37,796 nt of DNA from Clostridium sp. chh4-2 (lineage in GTDB: Bacteria > Bacillota > Clostridia > Lachnospirales > Lachnospiraceae): assembly GCF_002899675.1 (NCBI RefSeq), contig NZ_PKUU01000038.1, forward strand, positions 1 through 37,796, in the 5' to 3' direction. Below, piece after piece: positions 23,409-31,849 of this stretch (positions are counted from its first letter, which is position 1; every line of letters begins with the position of its first letter). The notes under the pieces were generated by a model, which saw only the letters and a list, made by a program, of their open reading frames with translations, did no database searches and was not told the DNA's origin. Position numbers and translations under genes: made by a program.

Positions 23409-24863
23409 ATGAAGAAAAAAATTGTAAGTATGATGCTGGCAGGAGCTATGGCTGTTTCATTGGCAGGCTGCGGCGGCGGAGCCGATAAAGCCACAACAGC
23501 AGCACCGGCACAGGGGAGTACAGGAGCTGAACAAAGCGGGGAAAAGGCCCAGACAACAGAAGCTAAAAAAGAGGAGTCCGGCGAAAAGACAGTGATCACC
23601 GTATGGACAATGGACCGTCATGATTCTGAATATGTGGAATCCAAGATTGAAGAATTCAATGCGAATAACGATAAAGGAATCGAGATTTCTTTAAATGTAA
23701 TCACAGACGACTATCCTAACATGATGGCTCTTGCATATTCTTCAGGAACTGCTCCTGATATCGCAGGAATCGGCGGAGCGACAAGCGGTTTCGACTTAAA
23801 GACATTCGTGGAAGCGGGAATCATTGATCCGTTAAACGATTACATAACAGATCCGGAATTTGAGAAAGTGACAGAGGCCAGCACCCTTCAGTTCGAAGGA
23901 ATCAACATGATCGACGGCAATGTTTACTGGATTCCGACCGGTATGAGAAGCGGTACCAGAATTGAATACAATAAAGAGTTAGTTGAAAAAGCGGGCTACA
24001 CAGAATTCCCAGATACATTAGATGGCGTTGTGGAGCTGGCTGACAAGATTACAAAAGACGGCAACGGAGTTTCTTACGGCGTAGGATTTACTTCTGCTGT
24101 TCCATTTAACAGGTGGCTGGAAGGTACTGCTGAAACCAGCGGAATCTACCGTTATGACTATAAGACAGGTACATTTAACTTTGATGGCTACAAACCGGTT
24201 ATCGAAACAGCCAACAAATTCTTCCAGAACGGAAGCGTATTCCCGGGTTCAACCACACAGGGCGTAGATGCCATGAGAGCTCAGTTCGTAGAGGGAACCT
24301 TCGGTATTTGGGGCAACGCATCTCAGGAAGCAGGCGTATTTACATCTCAGTTCCCGATCGACAAATTCGAGTGGGGCGTTGCAGAAGTTCCTTCTCTTGA
24401 CGGAACAAGAAAGGGCGCACAGACCATTCAGCCTCAGAAGGGCTATATGATGTTCTCTTCCAGCAAAAACAAAGAAAAAGCTTGGGAAGTTATCAAATAC
24501 TTCAGCAGCGAAGAGTTCTTAAAGGGATATCTGGAAGCAGGTTTATACCTTCCAATCTCTACCTATATGGACAAGACAATCGACAAAACAAAAACAGGAC
24601 GTCTTGCTGACTTCCAGTTAACCGATTATGAAAGCGTTTATCCTGCAGTTCCGGCAATTTCTCTGGAAGGCGACGACTACGGCACAGTTATCTGGAGAGC
24701 AATCATGGGCGATATCAGCGCAGACGATGCAATCGCAGATCTGAACAAACGCTATAACGACGCTCTTGAAAATGATATTAAATTAGGCAAGATCAAACGT
24801 GTTGTTATCAAAGATTTCGATCCTCTTCATCCCGGTGAAGGAACCATCGAATACACTGAATAA
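23409..24863 (+). CDS. Carbohydrate ABC transporter substrate-binding lipoprotein
   Basis: A 484-residue lipoprotein from the ATG at 23409, which follows AAGGAGGAAA; a longer reading from 23331 would bury the signal peptide. The signal peptide ends in LAGC with lipidated Cys21, then a Thr/Ala/Glu-rich linker to about residue 60. The solute-binding family 1 fold follows (TVWTMDRHDSEYVESKIEEFN, YSSGTAPDIAGIGG, EGTFGIWGNASQEAGVF). Aromatic residues such as those in NVYWIPTGMRSG and NRWLEG fit sugar binding. It delivers oligosaccharides to the two permeases that follow. The ATPase subunit is absent; systems of this type often share an MsmX-like ATPase encoded elsewhere. Confidence 0.93.
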   Translation: MKKKIVSMMLAGAMAVSLAGCGGGADKATTAAPAQGSTGAEQSGEKAQTTEAKKEESGEKTVITVWTMDRHDSEYVESKIEEFNANNDKGIEISLNVITDDYPNMMALAYSSGTAPDIAGIGGATSGFDLKTFVEAGIIDPLNDYITDPEFEKVTEASTLQFEGINMIDGNVYWIPTGMRSGTRIEYNKELVEKAGYTEFPDTLDGVVELADKITKDGNGVSYGVGFTSAVPFNRWLEGTAETSGIYRYDYKTGTFNFDGYKPVIETANKFFQNGSVFPGSTTQGVDAMRAQFVEGTFGIWGNASQEAGVFTSQFPIDKFEWGVAEVPSLDGTRKGAQTIQPQKGYMMFSSSKNKEKAWEVIKYFSSEEFLKGYLEAGLYLPISTYMDKTIDKTKTGRLADFQLTDYESVYPAVPAISLEGDDYGTVIWRAIMGDISADDAIADLNKRYNDALENDIKLGKIKRVVIKDFDPLHPGEGTIEYTE

Positions 24864-24901
24864 TTAATGGTGTAAATGTAATAAAAAGTGAGTAGTGCAG
24901 G

Positions 24902-24940
24902 AGGTGCTGCAAATTGACTGGCATAAGTCTTGCAGCACCT
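24902..24940 (+). terminator. Intercistronic attenuator hairpin
   Basis: A perfect 11-bp stem (AGGTGCTGCAA, 24902-24912, with TTGCAGCACCT, 24930-24940) between the binding-protein gene and the first permease gene, with no long T-run. Such hairpins commonly stabilise the upstream message or partially terminate, giving more binding protein than permease. Confidence 0.7.
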
Positions 24941-24977
24941 TTACTTTGCCGCAACGGCGGCGGATTGTGAGGTAAGT

Positions 24978-25904
24978 ATGGAAAATAAAAGTAAACTCAG
25001 TTTTTCGGAAAAGGTTGCGAAGGCAAGGAACAGAGGGGATTTTGCCGCATTCTTTATGATGCTTCCCTCCGTCTTCCTGCTGATTACGATGTCCGTTTAT
25101 CCGTTTTTCTGGCTGTTCCGTTATGTATGTTATGATTACAACGGATTTAAAGCCTATTTTACAGGTTCCAGAAACTTTATGCGTATGCTGAGCGATGAAA
25201 CGTTCTGGAGAAGCGTACTTCATACATTTGAGTATGCGGGAATGAAATTGATTATTATTGTTCCGTTATCCCTGCTTCTGGCCGTTCTTTTGAACCAGAA
25301 ACTGACGGGAACCGGAATTTTCCGTGGAATTTATTTTATGCCTACTGTTATCAGTGCGGCCATCTACAGCTTGATTTTTGGATTTATTTTTGCAGTTTAC
25401 AACGGTGTTTTAAATGCTTCCCTTCAAAAAATCGGCGTGATCAGCGCTCCGATCGACTGGCTTGGAAGCGCCAGCATAGTTATGATTTCCATTGTTATCG
25501 TGGCCGTCTGGGGCGGTTTTGGTAACTATATGATTTTGTTTATTTCAGGAATGACAAGTATTCCTGAGGAGATATATGAGAGCAGCAAGATTGACGGAGC
25601 AAACGGAGTGCAGACATTTTTCGGAATCACTCTTCCGATGCTGAGCCCGGTATTGAAAGTAATTCTTATGCTTGCTATCACCAATGCATTTAAAGATTAT
25701 CAGTCCATCCTGGTATTGACGGACGGCGGACCGAATAACCGTTCTCATGTTATGTTCTCTTACATATACAAATTGATCTTCGGTTCCAGCACCACGCCGC
25801 AGATCGGATATGCGACCATGCTGAGTATCGTGGCGGCATTGATAATTGGTATTATTACCGCCGTTTACATGTTTGTAGCCAGAAAACTTGATGATGTGAT
25901 TTAG
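24978..25904 (+). CDS. Sugar ABC transporter permease (MalF/UgpA type)
   Basis: A 308-residue protein with six predicted membrane segments (first at about residues 31-52). The MalF-type cytoplasmic EAA loop, which contacts the ATPase, is EEIYESSKIDGANGVQTFFGITLPML at about 204-229. The ATG at 24978 follows GAGG; a longer reading from 24930 starts inside the attenuator region and is rejected. It pairs with the MalG-type permease 10 bp downstream and with the upstream binding protein. Confidence 0.93.
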   Translation: MENKSKLSFSEKVAKARNRGDFAAFFMMLPSVFLLITMSVYPFFWLFRYVCYDYNGFKAYFTGSRNFMRMLSDETFWRSVLHTFEYAGMKLIIIVPLSLLLAVLLNQKLTGTGIFRGIYFMPTVISAAIYSLIFGFIFAVYNGVLNASLQKIGVISAPIDWLGSASIVMISIVIVAVWGGFGNYMILFISGMTSIPEEIYESSKIDGANGVQTFFGITLPMLSPVLKVILMLAITNAFKDYQSILVLTDGGPNNRSHVMFSYIYKLIFGSSTTPQIGYATMLSIVAALIIGIITAVYMFVARKLDDVI

Positions 25905-25914
25905 GAGGGGCGTT

Positions 25915-26781
25915 ATGGAAAAAAGTCATACCGTATATTCAACACAAACTAAAATTGTCCGCGCGCTGCTGGTTTTATTTCTGATCCTCATCGCGGCGCT
26001 CACCTTGTATCCGCTGATTTATATCGTATTCGGATCGTTTAAGGAAAATGCGGAACTGCTCAGGGGTGGTACGAAACTGCTTCCTGAAAAATTTATTCTC
26101 GATAACTACAAAGAAGCATGGCACAAAGCCAACTTTGCAAGATATACATTTAACAGTATAATGATCAGTGTGGGCGTTATGGTTGTGACATTGATCGCCA
26201 CCAGCATGGCGGGCTATGTATTTGCCAGAAAGAATTTCAGGGGAAAAGAGCTTCTTTACAGCCTTTTCGTTGCATTTATGTTTGTCAATGTGGGCAGCGT
26301 TACGTTAAGACCTCTGTTCGAACTGGCCGTTAAGGTGAAGATGAACACTTCCTTAATCAGCGTTATCCTGATAGCGGCAGGTACCGGCCAGGCTACCTAT
26401 ATCTTCCTGGTAAGAGGATTTATGAACACGATTTCCAAAGAGCTGGATGATGCGGCCAAGATCGACGGCTGTACATTTTTCCAGATCTATTATAAAGTAA
26501 TTCTGCCGCTGTTAAAGCCGATACTGGCAACAACCGGACTGTTATCCTTCCGCGCAGGCTGGAATGAGTACATCATGCCGTTGGTATTTACCATGTCCAA
26601 TGAAAAGATGCGCCCTCTGACCGTCGGAGTTACCATGTTAAAGAACAGCGGAGACGGAACCGCGGCCTGGAACCTGATGTTCGCCGGAGCCACCATTTCC
26701 ATCATCCCGATTGTTGTAATCTACATCTTTACCAGCAAACAGTTTATGAGCGGTATGACAGCCGGAGCAGTTAAGGGATAA
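25915..26781 (+). CDS. Sugar ABC transporter permease (MalG/UgpE type)
   Basis: A 288-residue protein with six predicted membrane segments. It has the N-terminal VRALLVLFLILIAALTLYPLIYIVFGSF segment and the EAA loop ISKELDDAAKIDGCTFFQIYYKVILPLLKP at about 175-204. It is the second half of the translocation channel. GGAGGGG precedes the start. The next gene, a putative intracellular polysaccharide-active enzyme, follows 59 bp downstream and is probably in the same transcript. Confidence 0.93.
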   Translation: MEKSHTVYSTQTKIVRALLVLFLILIAALTLYPLIYIVFGSFKENAELLRGGTKLLPEKFILDNYKEAWHKANFARYTFNSIMISVGVMVVTLIATSMAGYVFARKNFRGKELLYSLFVAFMFVNVGSVTLRPLFELAVKVKMNTSLISVILIAAGTGQATYIFLVRGFMNTISKELDDAAKIDGCTFFQIYYKVILPLLKPILATTGLLSFRAGWNEYIMPLVFTMSNEKMRPLTVGVTMLKNSGDGTAAWNLMFAGATISIIPIVVIYIFTSKQFMSGMTAGAVKG

Positions 26782-26840
26782 TAAGCGCGCCGTCCATAAT
26801 TAATTAAGAAGCCGCGGATGCGGCGGAATAAGAGGAATGT

Positions 26841-29285
26841 ATGAAGACAAGTCAATTAAATTCAGAAGGTTTTATCATGAGGTACCTGATCTCAGGTCTG
26901 AAAGAGGAAGATTTTAAGGATAATACAGTTGATGACAACCAGCTCCGCTATGAAAAATATCTTCGTTCCATCATCACGGAAAAACAGGATAAGAAGCCGG
27001 ACGGAGATGTTAAGCTGGGAGAAAACAGCAGTCTGGGGCTTCCGTGGAAGTATTATTATAATTATGAAAACTGGTTTGTGGATTTGAGCACATTTTATTC
27101 CGTTTTAACGAAAGTGGCAATGGATGCCTGTACTCAGCTGACAGCTCAGGAGGATATGGACGTAAAAGCGGTGGTTTGGTCTTATTCTTCCGTGGATATA
27201 TGGTGCAATGACGCCCATGTGTGCAGCATGGTGCCGCCTGTTTATAAACCAATCAGAAAGCAGGAGGTGACTCTGAAACTGAAAAAGGGCGTGAACCAGC
27301 TCTATATCAGGCTTCAGACCCTGGGCGTCCGGGATACCAGAACCTTATTCGGCATTCAGATTCTGGAAAATAGAGACCGCATCACTGTCTCTCTGCCGGA
27401 TTCCGGTCATACGGACGACGTGGATGCCTGTGCGGACTGGCTGTCCTCTGCGGTAATAAAGGACGGAAGCGTTCATTTTAACGGCCCGGCTCCAAAGGGA
27501 ACCACTTTGGGCTATGATTCGTTAAGCCCTGATTTCGGAGAGGTTAAGACAAAGGTGGTCCGTCACGACATCAGCGGCATTTCCAGCGAAAAACTGGAGG
27601 AAGGCCGTCCGTATATCGTCGTGGAATGTACGGTAAACGGACAGAAACTGAGCCGCCAGATGGAGGATATCGGACAGATACTTCCTAAGAATCCGGTGGA
27701 GCTGGATTTTGAAAAGAATAAGCAGGTGATCTTTAAGCGGACGGCCGCTGTGGAATCGCTGAGCAGGGGCGGAAAGTTCGGTTTTTCCATCTCTAATATA
27801 TTAGCAAGAAAGGTGACTGGGCTTACAACTCCAAAAGACAGGGAGCTGTTTTTGGAAACCTTATCTCAGATTGAAAAGCGCTTTGACTGCTCGGATTTCC
27901 TGGTGTGCGGCCTTGTCCGCTACCTGAAAAATTATGAGCTGGACGAAGAATTAAAGGAGCGGGTGAAGGACGTTCTGCTCCATTACCGCTTCTGGATGGA
28001 TCAGGAAGGCTCGGACGCCATGTGCTTCTGGAGTGAAAACCATTCTCTGATGTTTTACGTATCGGCCATGAATGCGGGAGAACTTTATCCGGACGAATAT
28101 TTCACCCGCGCCCATATGACCGGTAAGGAACTGTATGAAACCGGTAAAAAACGGGTGGAACAGTGGCTGGACGATGTAGAAACCCACGGATTTGAGGAAT
28201 TTTTGAGCACGGTCTATATGTGCGTCACATTTGCAGGTCTGTTAAATGCCATCGATTACACCACGGAAGGGATTTCCGCCAGAGCGGCAAAGGTGACGGA
28301 CCGTCTGCTGGGCATGCTGGCAATGCATACCTATAAAGGCTCTATCATCGCTCCTATGGGACGGGTGTACCGCCAGGTTATCTATCCATTCCTTCAGGGA
28401 GCCCAGGCGCTTATGAATCTGGTAAATCCAGAGGTGCCTTATTCTTACGGCGAGGGATGGCTGGCATTTTACGCCACAAGCAAATATAAGATTCCGGACG
28501 GATTAATCGAAAAGATGAGAGAAGGCGTTTCCACGGAATATGAGACTGGAAATGCCATGATACGGCTGGAAAAGAATGATGATTTCTGCATGACCTCCGT
28601 ACAGTCCCCAAGATTGGACGACGGATTTAAGAGGTGGACTAATCTGACCTTAATCGAAGAGACGGAACCGGTGGATAAAAAGACCCATGAATATACAAAA
28701 TCCCTGAATGAACGGTTCCACGGAACCACCTGCTTTGAACCGGGCGTCTATGGATATCAGCAGCATATGTGGAGCGCGGCTTTAGACGGTCAGGCCCAGG
28801 TGTTTACAAACCATCCGGGCGGTACCTGCGATTCCAGCCAGATGCGCCCCGGATATTGGTTCGGCAACGGCGTGATGCCGGCGATCCGCCAGGAAAAAGG
28901 CGTGCTGGGAGCGATCTATGTGATTCCTGAGGAACACCCGATCCATTTCACCCATGCGTTCTGGCCGGGCGTGAAATTCGACCGTTCGGAAGCAAAGGAG
29001 CATTGGCTGTTCGGACAAAAGGACGGCGGATATCTGGCTCTCTGGTGCAGTGAGCCGATGAAAGTCCATCAGGATCAGGTATTCGACTGTGAGTACAGAA
29101 GCTATGGGGATGAGATCGCTTACTGCTGTATCGGAGCGGGAAAGAGCGATTACCCGGATTTGGAGGCGTTTGAAGACTGGTGCAGGAAGAATGAGCCGGT
29201 ATATGATAAGGCGAAGAAAGAGCTGAAGGCAGGAGAACTGCGGATCGCTTATGAAAAACGGGAAGATGTGACCCAGTATATTTAA
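26841..29285 (+). CDS. Putative intracellular polysaccharide lyase/hydrolase, 814 residues
   Basis: I do not recognise a named family with certainty. The N-terminal part (about 60-180) is a beta-rich jelly-roll-like module (VDIWCNDAHVCSM, LKKGVNQLYIRLQTLGVRD), as in many glycosidases. The middle (about 335-600) is helical with repeated aromatic pairs, consistent with an (alpha/alpha) toroid, and contains CFWSENHSLMFYV (Glu-Asn-His at 399-401), a plausible active-site strip similar in style to Asn/His pairs of toroid lyases. The C-terminal 200 residues are again beta-rich. No signal peptide, so it acts on what the ABC transporter brings in. AGAGGAA precedes the start. Last gene before the strong bidirectional terminator at 29318-29365. 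Confidence 0.65.
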   Translation: MKTSQLNSEGFIMRYLISGLKEEDFKDNTVDDNQLRYEKYLRSIITEKQDKKPDGDVKLGENSSLGLPWKYYYNYENWFVDLSTFYSVLTKVAMDACTQLTAQEDMDVKAVVWSYSSVDIWCNDAHVCSMVPPVYKPIRKQEVTLKLKKGVNQLYIRLQTLGVRDTRTLFGIQILENRDRITVSLPDSGHTDDVDACADWLSSAVIKDGSVHFNGPAPKGTTLGYDSLSPDFGEVKTKVVRHDISGISSEKLEEGRPYIVVECTVNGQKLSRQMEDIGQILPKNPVELDFEKNKQVIFKRTAAVESLSRGGKFGFSISNILARKVTGLTTPKDRELFLETLSQIEKRFDCSDFLVCGLVRYLKNYELDEELKERVKDVLLHYRFWMDQEGSDAMCFWSENHSLMFYVSAMNAGELYPDEYFTRAHMTGKELYETGKKRVEQWLDDVETHGFEEFLSTVYMCVTFAGLLNAIDYTTEGISARAAKVTDRLLGMLAMHTYKGSIIAPMGRVYRQVIYPFLQGAQALMNLVNPEVPYSYGEGWLAFYATSKYKIPDGLIEKMREGVSTEYETGNAMIRLEKNDDFCMTSVQSPRLDDGFKRWTNLTLIEETEPVDKKTHEYTKSLNERFHGTTCFEPGVYGYQQHMWSAALDGQAQVFTNHPGGTCDSSQMRPGYWFGNGVMPAIRQEKGVLGAIYVIPEEHPIHFTHAFWPGVKFDRSEAKEHWLFGQKDGGYLALWCSEPMKVHQDQVFDCEYRSYGDEIAYCCIGAGKSDYPDLEAFEDWCRKNEPVYDKAKKELKAGELRIAYEKREDVTQYI

Positions 29286-29317
29286 ATATGCGGTTTGCGC
29301 GGCATTTGGATGCGCGC

Positions 29318-29365
29318 AAAAGAAGGAACCAGGAAGTGCGGCAGCACTTCCTGGTTCCTTCTTTT
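29318..29365. terminator. Strong bidirectional terminator
   Basis: Perfect 22-bp stem (29318-29339 with 29344-29365) and a 4-nt GGCA loop; the arms end in AAAA and TTTT, so it can serve both the 814-residue enzyme gene and the converging IclR gene. Confidence 0.93.
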
Positions 29366-29396
29366 GTGGCGGGTATCTATGAACGTGCATAACTGT

Positions 29397-30173
29397 CTAT
29401 TTGATAAAATTCACATCCACATTCCGAACCAGATTTTCAATCTTATTCTTAGCATTTTTCAAAAGGGCTTTCAACAATTCCGCCTTCTCATCCGTAAAAT
29501 GCGACTGCAGGACCGATATGCTCAGAGCCGCTATAATTGCGCCGTTTTTGCGTATGGGGACTGCGAAACAGGAGATGTTTGCATTGGATTCCCCTTGCTC
29601 AAATGTGACTTGGGAGACCTGAAATTCCTGAAGCTGGCGGTATAACTCGGGAACAGTAGAAACCGTCTGTGAAGTCAGCGGCGGAAGCTGGTCGGGATAG
29701 AGGCTTTTCAGCTGATCTAAGGAGTGATCGAGAAGGAGAGCTTTTCCCAGGCTGGTGGCATAGGCCGGCATTCTCGCGCCTACCGTGGTGAAGATCCTGA
29801 CTCTTTCAGGGGAATCATGGGTGATCAGGTAGAAGATATTCCCGCCGTCCAAAACGGCAAAATGAGAGGTCTCTCCGCATACATTAACCATATTTAAAAT
29901 AATTTCTGAAATGTCTTTCAGCACATCTGACTGCTTGGCATAAGTCTGTCCCACTTCATAAGCCTTCATTCCAATAAAATAACGCATGCTCTGGCGGTTG
30001 TAATACAGATACTTCTGATCCACTAACGTGTGAAGCACCGGAAAAATGCTGCTTTTGGGCGCGCCTATAAAATCTGCCATCTCAGTTAACGTGTATCCCT
30101 GTTTATTATAAGCCACGGCTTCCAAAATCTTTAAGACACGAAGGGTAGGACGATGTAATTCTTTATCCAACAT
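29397..30173 (-). CDS. IclR-family transcriptional regulator
   Basis: A 258-residue protein of normal IclR length. The N-terminal winged helix (about 8-70) has TLTEMADFIGAPKSSIFPVLHTLVDQKYL. The C-terminal effector domain (about 75-250) has the family blocks GETSHFAVLDGGNIFYL, GARMPAYATSLGKALL and ANISCFAVPIRKNGAIIAALSIS. Ligands in this family are small acids or sugars. It is divergent from the RidA operon, and the intergenic region holds three matching TTCG-N6-CGAA dyads. One overlaps its own predicted start of transcription (promoter TTGACA/TATGTT on the minus strand, 30263-30235) and two lie just after the opposite promoter. AAGGAG lies 7 bp before its start codon. Confidence 0.93.
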   Translation of the reverse strand: MLDKELHRPTLRVLKILEAVAYNKQGYTLTEMADFIGAPKSSIFPVLHTLVDQKYLYYNRQSMRYFIGMKAYEVGQTYAKQSDVLKDISEIILNMVNVCGETSHFAVLDGGNIFYLITHDSPERVRIFTTVGARMPAYATSLGKALLLDHSLDQLKSLYPDQLPPLTSQTVSTVPELYRQLQEFQVSQVTFEQGESNANISCFAVPIRKNGAIIAALSISVLQSHFTDEKAELLKALLKNAKNKIENLVRNVDVNFIK

Positions 30174-30213
30174 ATGAAAACTCCTTTACGGCCAATTTGT
30201 AATTGTAAAAAAG

Positions 30214-30227
30214 TTCGTAATAACGAA
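30214..30227. promoter_or_regulatory. Candidate IclR operator 1 (own promoter)
   Basis: TTCG-TAATAA-CGAA, extended to GTTCGT/ACGAAC arms (30213-30228). It covers the expected start of transcription of the iclR-type gene (minus-strand -35 TTGACA at 30263-30258, 17-bp spacer, -10 TATGTT at 30240-30235), consistent with autorepression. Confidence 0.65.
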
Positions 30228-30357
30228 CAATTAAAACATAACATGTTTTTGCCTTGATGTCAAATACAGAGAAAGAAGATTGTGAAAAAACTACAAAAAA
30301 TAGAAATAATAAAAAGAAATCATGAGCAAAACAGATAAAAAACAATGATGTATTTTA

Positions 30358-30386
30358 TTGACAAGGGAAAATAAGTGTGATATTAT
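30358..30386 (+). promoter_or_regulatory. Sigma-A promoter of the D-amino-acid operon
   Basis: TTGACA (30358-30363), 17-bp spacer, TATTAT (30381-30386). Expected start of transcription is near 30393, about 25 bp before operator 2. Confidence 0.8.
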
Positions 30387-30416
30387 CAAATTAAAGTTTG
30401 TATATAAGAATAAAAG

Positions 30417-30454
30417 TTCGGATATTCGAATTGATGGCAATTCGATTATTCGAA
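30417..30454. promoter_or_regulatory. Candidate IclR operators 2 and 3
   Basis: TTCG-GATATT-CGAA (30417-30430) and TTCG-ATTATT-CGAA (30441-30454), centres 24 bp apart. Between them CGAATT-N6-AATTCG (30427-30444) links the inner halves. Both lie downstream of the promoter, where a bound IclR dimer pair would act as a roadblock. Confidence 0.65.
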
Positions 30455-30470
30455 CAAAAGGAGGGGTAAG

Positions 30471-30950
30471 ATGAGTGCGGAAGAACGGCTGACTGAGTTG
30501 GGAATTGAGCTTCCAAAAGCGCCTGTACCGGCGGCGTCCTATGTTCCGTGTGTGCGGACGGGGAATCTGTTGTTTCTGTCAGGCCAGGGGACCATGTATC
30601 AGGGAGAGCGCAGATTTCTTGGAAAGCTGGGGAAAGAGGTGTCGGAGGAGGAAGGCTACCAGGCGGCGAGAATCTGCGGTTTGAATCTGCTGGCCCAGCT
30701 CAGAAATTATCTGGGGACATTGGAACGGGTGGAGCGGATCGTTCATTTAAAGGGATTTGTGGCCAGCGATCCTGAATTTACAAAACAGGCGGCCGTGATC
30801 AACGGGGCGTCGGATCTGATGGAAGAGATATTCGGAGAGGCGGGGAAACACAGCCGCAGCGCCCTTGGAATGGCAGTTCTTCCTGGCAATATAAGCGTGG
30901 AAGTGGAACTGATTGCAGAGATAAAGGGGGATGGGCATATCGATGAATAA
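30471..30950 (+). CDS. RidA (YjgF)-family protein
   Basis: A 159-residue protein, longer at the N-terminus than the 130-residue RidA core. Core blocks: TGNLLFLSGQGTM, AARICGLNLLAQLRNYLGTLERVERIVHLKGFVAS, and HSRSALGMAVLPGNISVEVELIAEI, whose Arg before the LP motif corresponds to the catalytic Arg of enamine deaminases. RidA hydrolyses reactive imines and enamines such as 2-aminoacrylate made by PLP dehydratases. The PLP enzyme at 34944 in the same operon could produce such an intermediate, which explains why RidA leads the operon. Strong ribosome site GGAGGGG. Its last bases overlap the next gene's start. Confidence 0.9.
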   Translation: MSAEERLTELGIELPKAPVPAASYVPCVRTGNLLFLSGQGTMYQGERRFLGKLGKEVSEEEGYQAARICGLNLLAQLRNYLGTLERVERIVHLKGFVASDPEFTKQAAVINGASDLMEEIFGEAGKHSRSALGMAVLPGNISVEVELIAEIKGDGHIDE

Positions 30951-31833
30951 ACGATTAAGAGGAAGTATTCCGGCTATGATAACACCGCTTAATGAAGACG
31001 GTTCTTTAGATGAAGGGAGTTTTCGCGGACTGATAAAAAGAGCACTCGATTCGGGCTGCCGGGGAGTGATGATTCTGGGGTCCTGCGGTGAAGGGGTTGT
31101 CGTAGACCGGAAAACCTATGAACAGGCGGTGGAGACTGCCAGGGATGAAACACTGGATAAGGGGATTTTAATTGTCTCTACCGGAGCCGCGTCTGTGCAG
31201 ACGGTGAAGGAGAATATTAAAACCGCCGGCAGACATCATGCGGATTACGTGCTCAACATTCCGCCCATGTATTTTGATGAAACACAGGAAGCGCTGAAAG
31301 ATTATTTTGTGCGCCTGGCGGAATATTCCCAGCTGCCCACGATGATCTATAATATCCCGTCAGTGACCAAGAATAACGTTGGGGTTCAGACTCTGACGGA
31401 TTTGAGCGCCCATGAGAATATCGTGGGGCTGAAGGACAGCAGCGGCAATCACATCACATTTCAGCGAGTGGTTCATGAAACGAAGGAAAATGATTTCAGC
31501 GTATTTGTGGGAAGGGCGCCGCTTATCTGCGCATCCCTGCAGATGGGAGCGGCGGGCTCCATGTCACCGATTCCCAATTTGGATCCAAAACTGGATTTGG
31601 ACATCCACCGCTATTTAAAGGAAGGAAAAGTCCAAAAGGCCATAGATCTGCAGATCAGGATCAGCAAGATCACCGGGCTGTTTGCCTATAAGAATATGTC
31701 AATTAATGTGAATTTAAAGGGGCTTTTGTCGGCGCTCGGCTTCTGCCGCCCCTATACGGCCGGATTTGACCCGGTGCTTTCAGAAAATGAATGTATGTTA
31801 TTAAAGGAAAAGTACATGGAAATTATTCAATAA
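30943..31833 (+). CDS. DHDPS/NAL-family pyruvate-type aldolase (DapA-like)
   Basis: A 296-residue TIM-barrel protein from the chosen start. Schiff-base Lys164 lies in NIVGLKDSSGNH, and catalytic Tyr136 in MIYNIPSVTKNN. The carboxylate loop normally Gly-[ST]-Thr-Gly-Glu is Gly46-Ser-Cys-Gly-Glu50, a departure from true DapA that suggests another 2-keto acid substrate. Such enzymes add or remove pyruvate, glyoxylate or similar units. The ATG at 30943 overlaps the RidA stop by 8 bp and has a GGGGG 12 bp upstream; the ATG at 30931 directly abuts that run and is less likely. Not lysine biosynthesis: context is a catabolic D-amino-acid-type operon. Confidence 0.9.
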   Translation: MNKRLRGSIPAMITPLNEDGSLDEGSFRGLIKRALDSGCRGVMILGSCGEGVVVDRKTYEQAVETARDETLDKGILIVSTGAASVQTVKENIKTAGRHHADYVLNIPPMYFDETQEALKDYFVRLAEYSQLPTMIYNIPSVTKNNVGVQTLTDLSAHENIVGLKDSSGNHITFQRVVHETKENDFSVFVGRAPLICASLQMGAAGSMSPIPNLDPKLDLDIHRYLKEGKVQKAIDLQIRISKITGLFAYKNMSINVNLKGLLSALGFCRPYTAGFDPVLSENECMLLKEKYMEIIQ

Positions 31834-31849
31834 AAGCAGGAGGAAAATG

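Noticed and set aside
28782..29390. 202-residue minus-strand frame opposite the 814-residue enzyme
   Set aside because: It runs through the terminator hairpin and opposite a well-supported gene, with no recognisable domain.
30943..31833. Lysine-biosynthetic dihydrodipicolinate synthase
   Set aside because: The substrate loop differs from DapA and the operon is catabolic, with transporter, deacylase and RidA genes.
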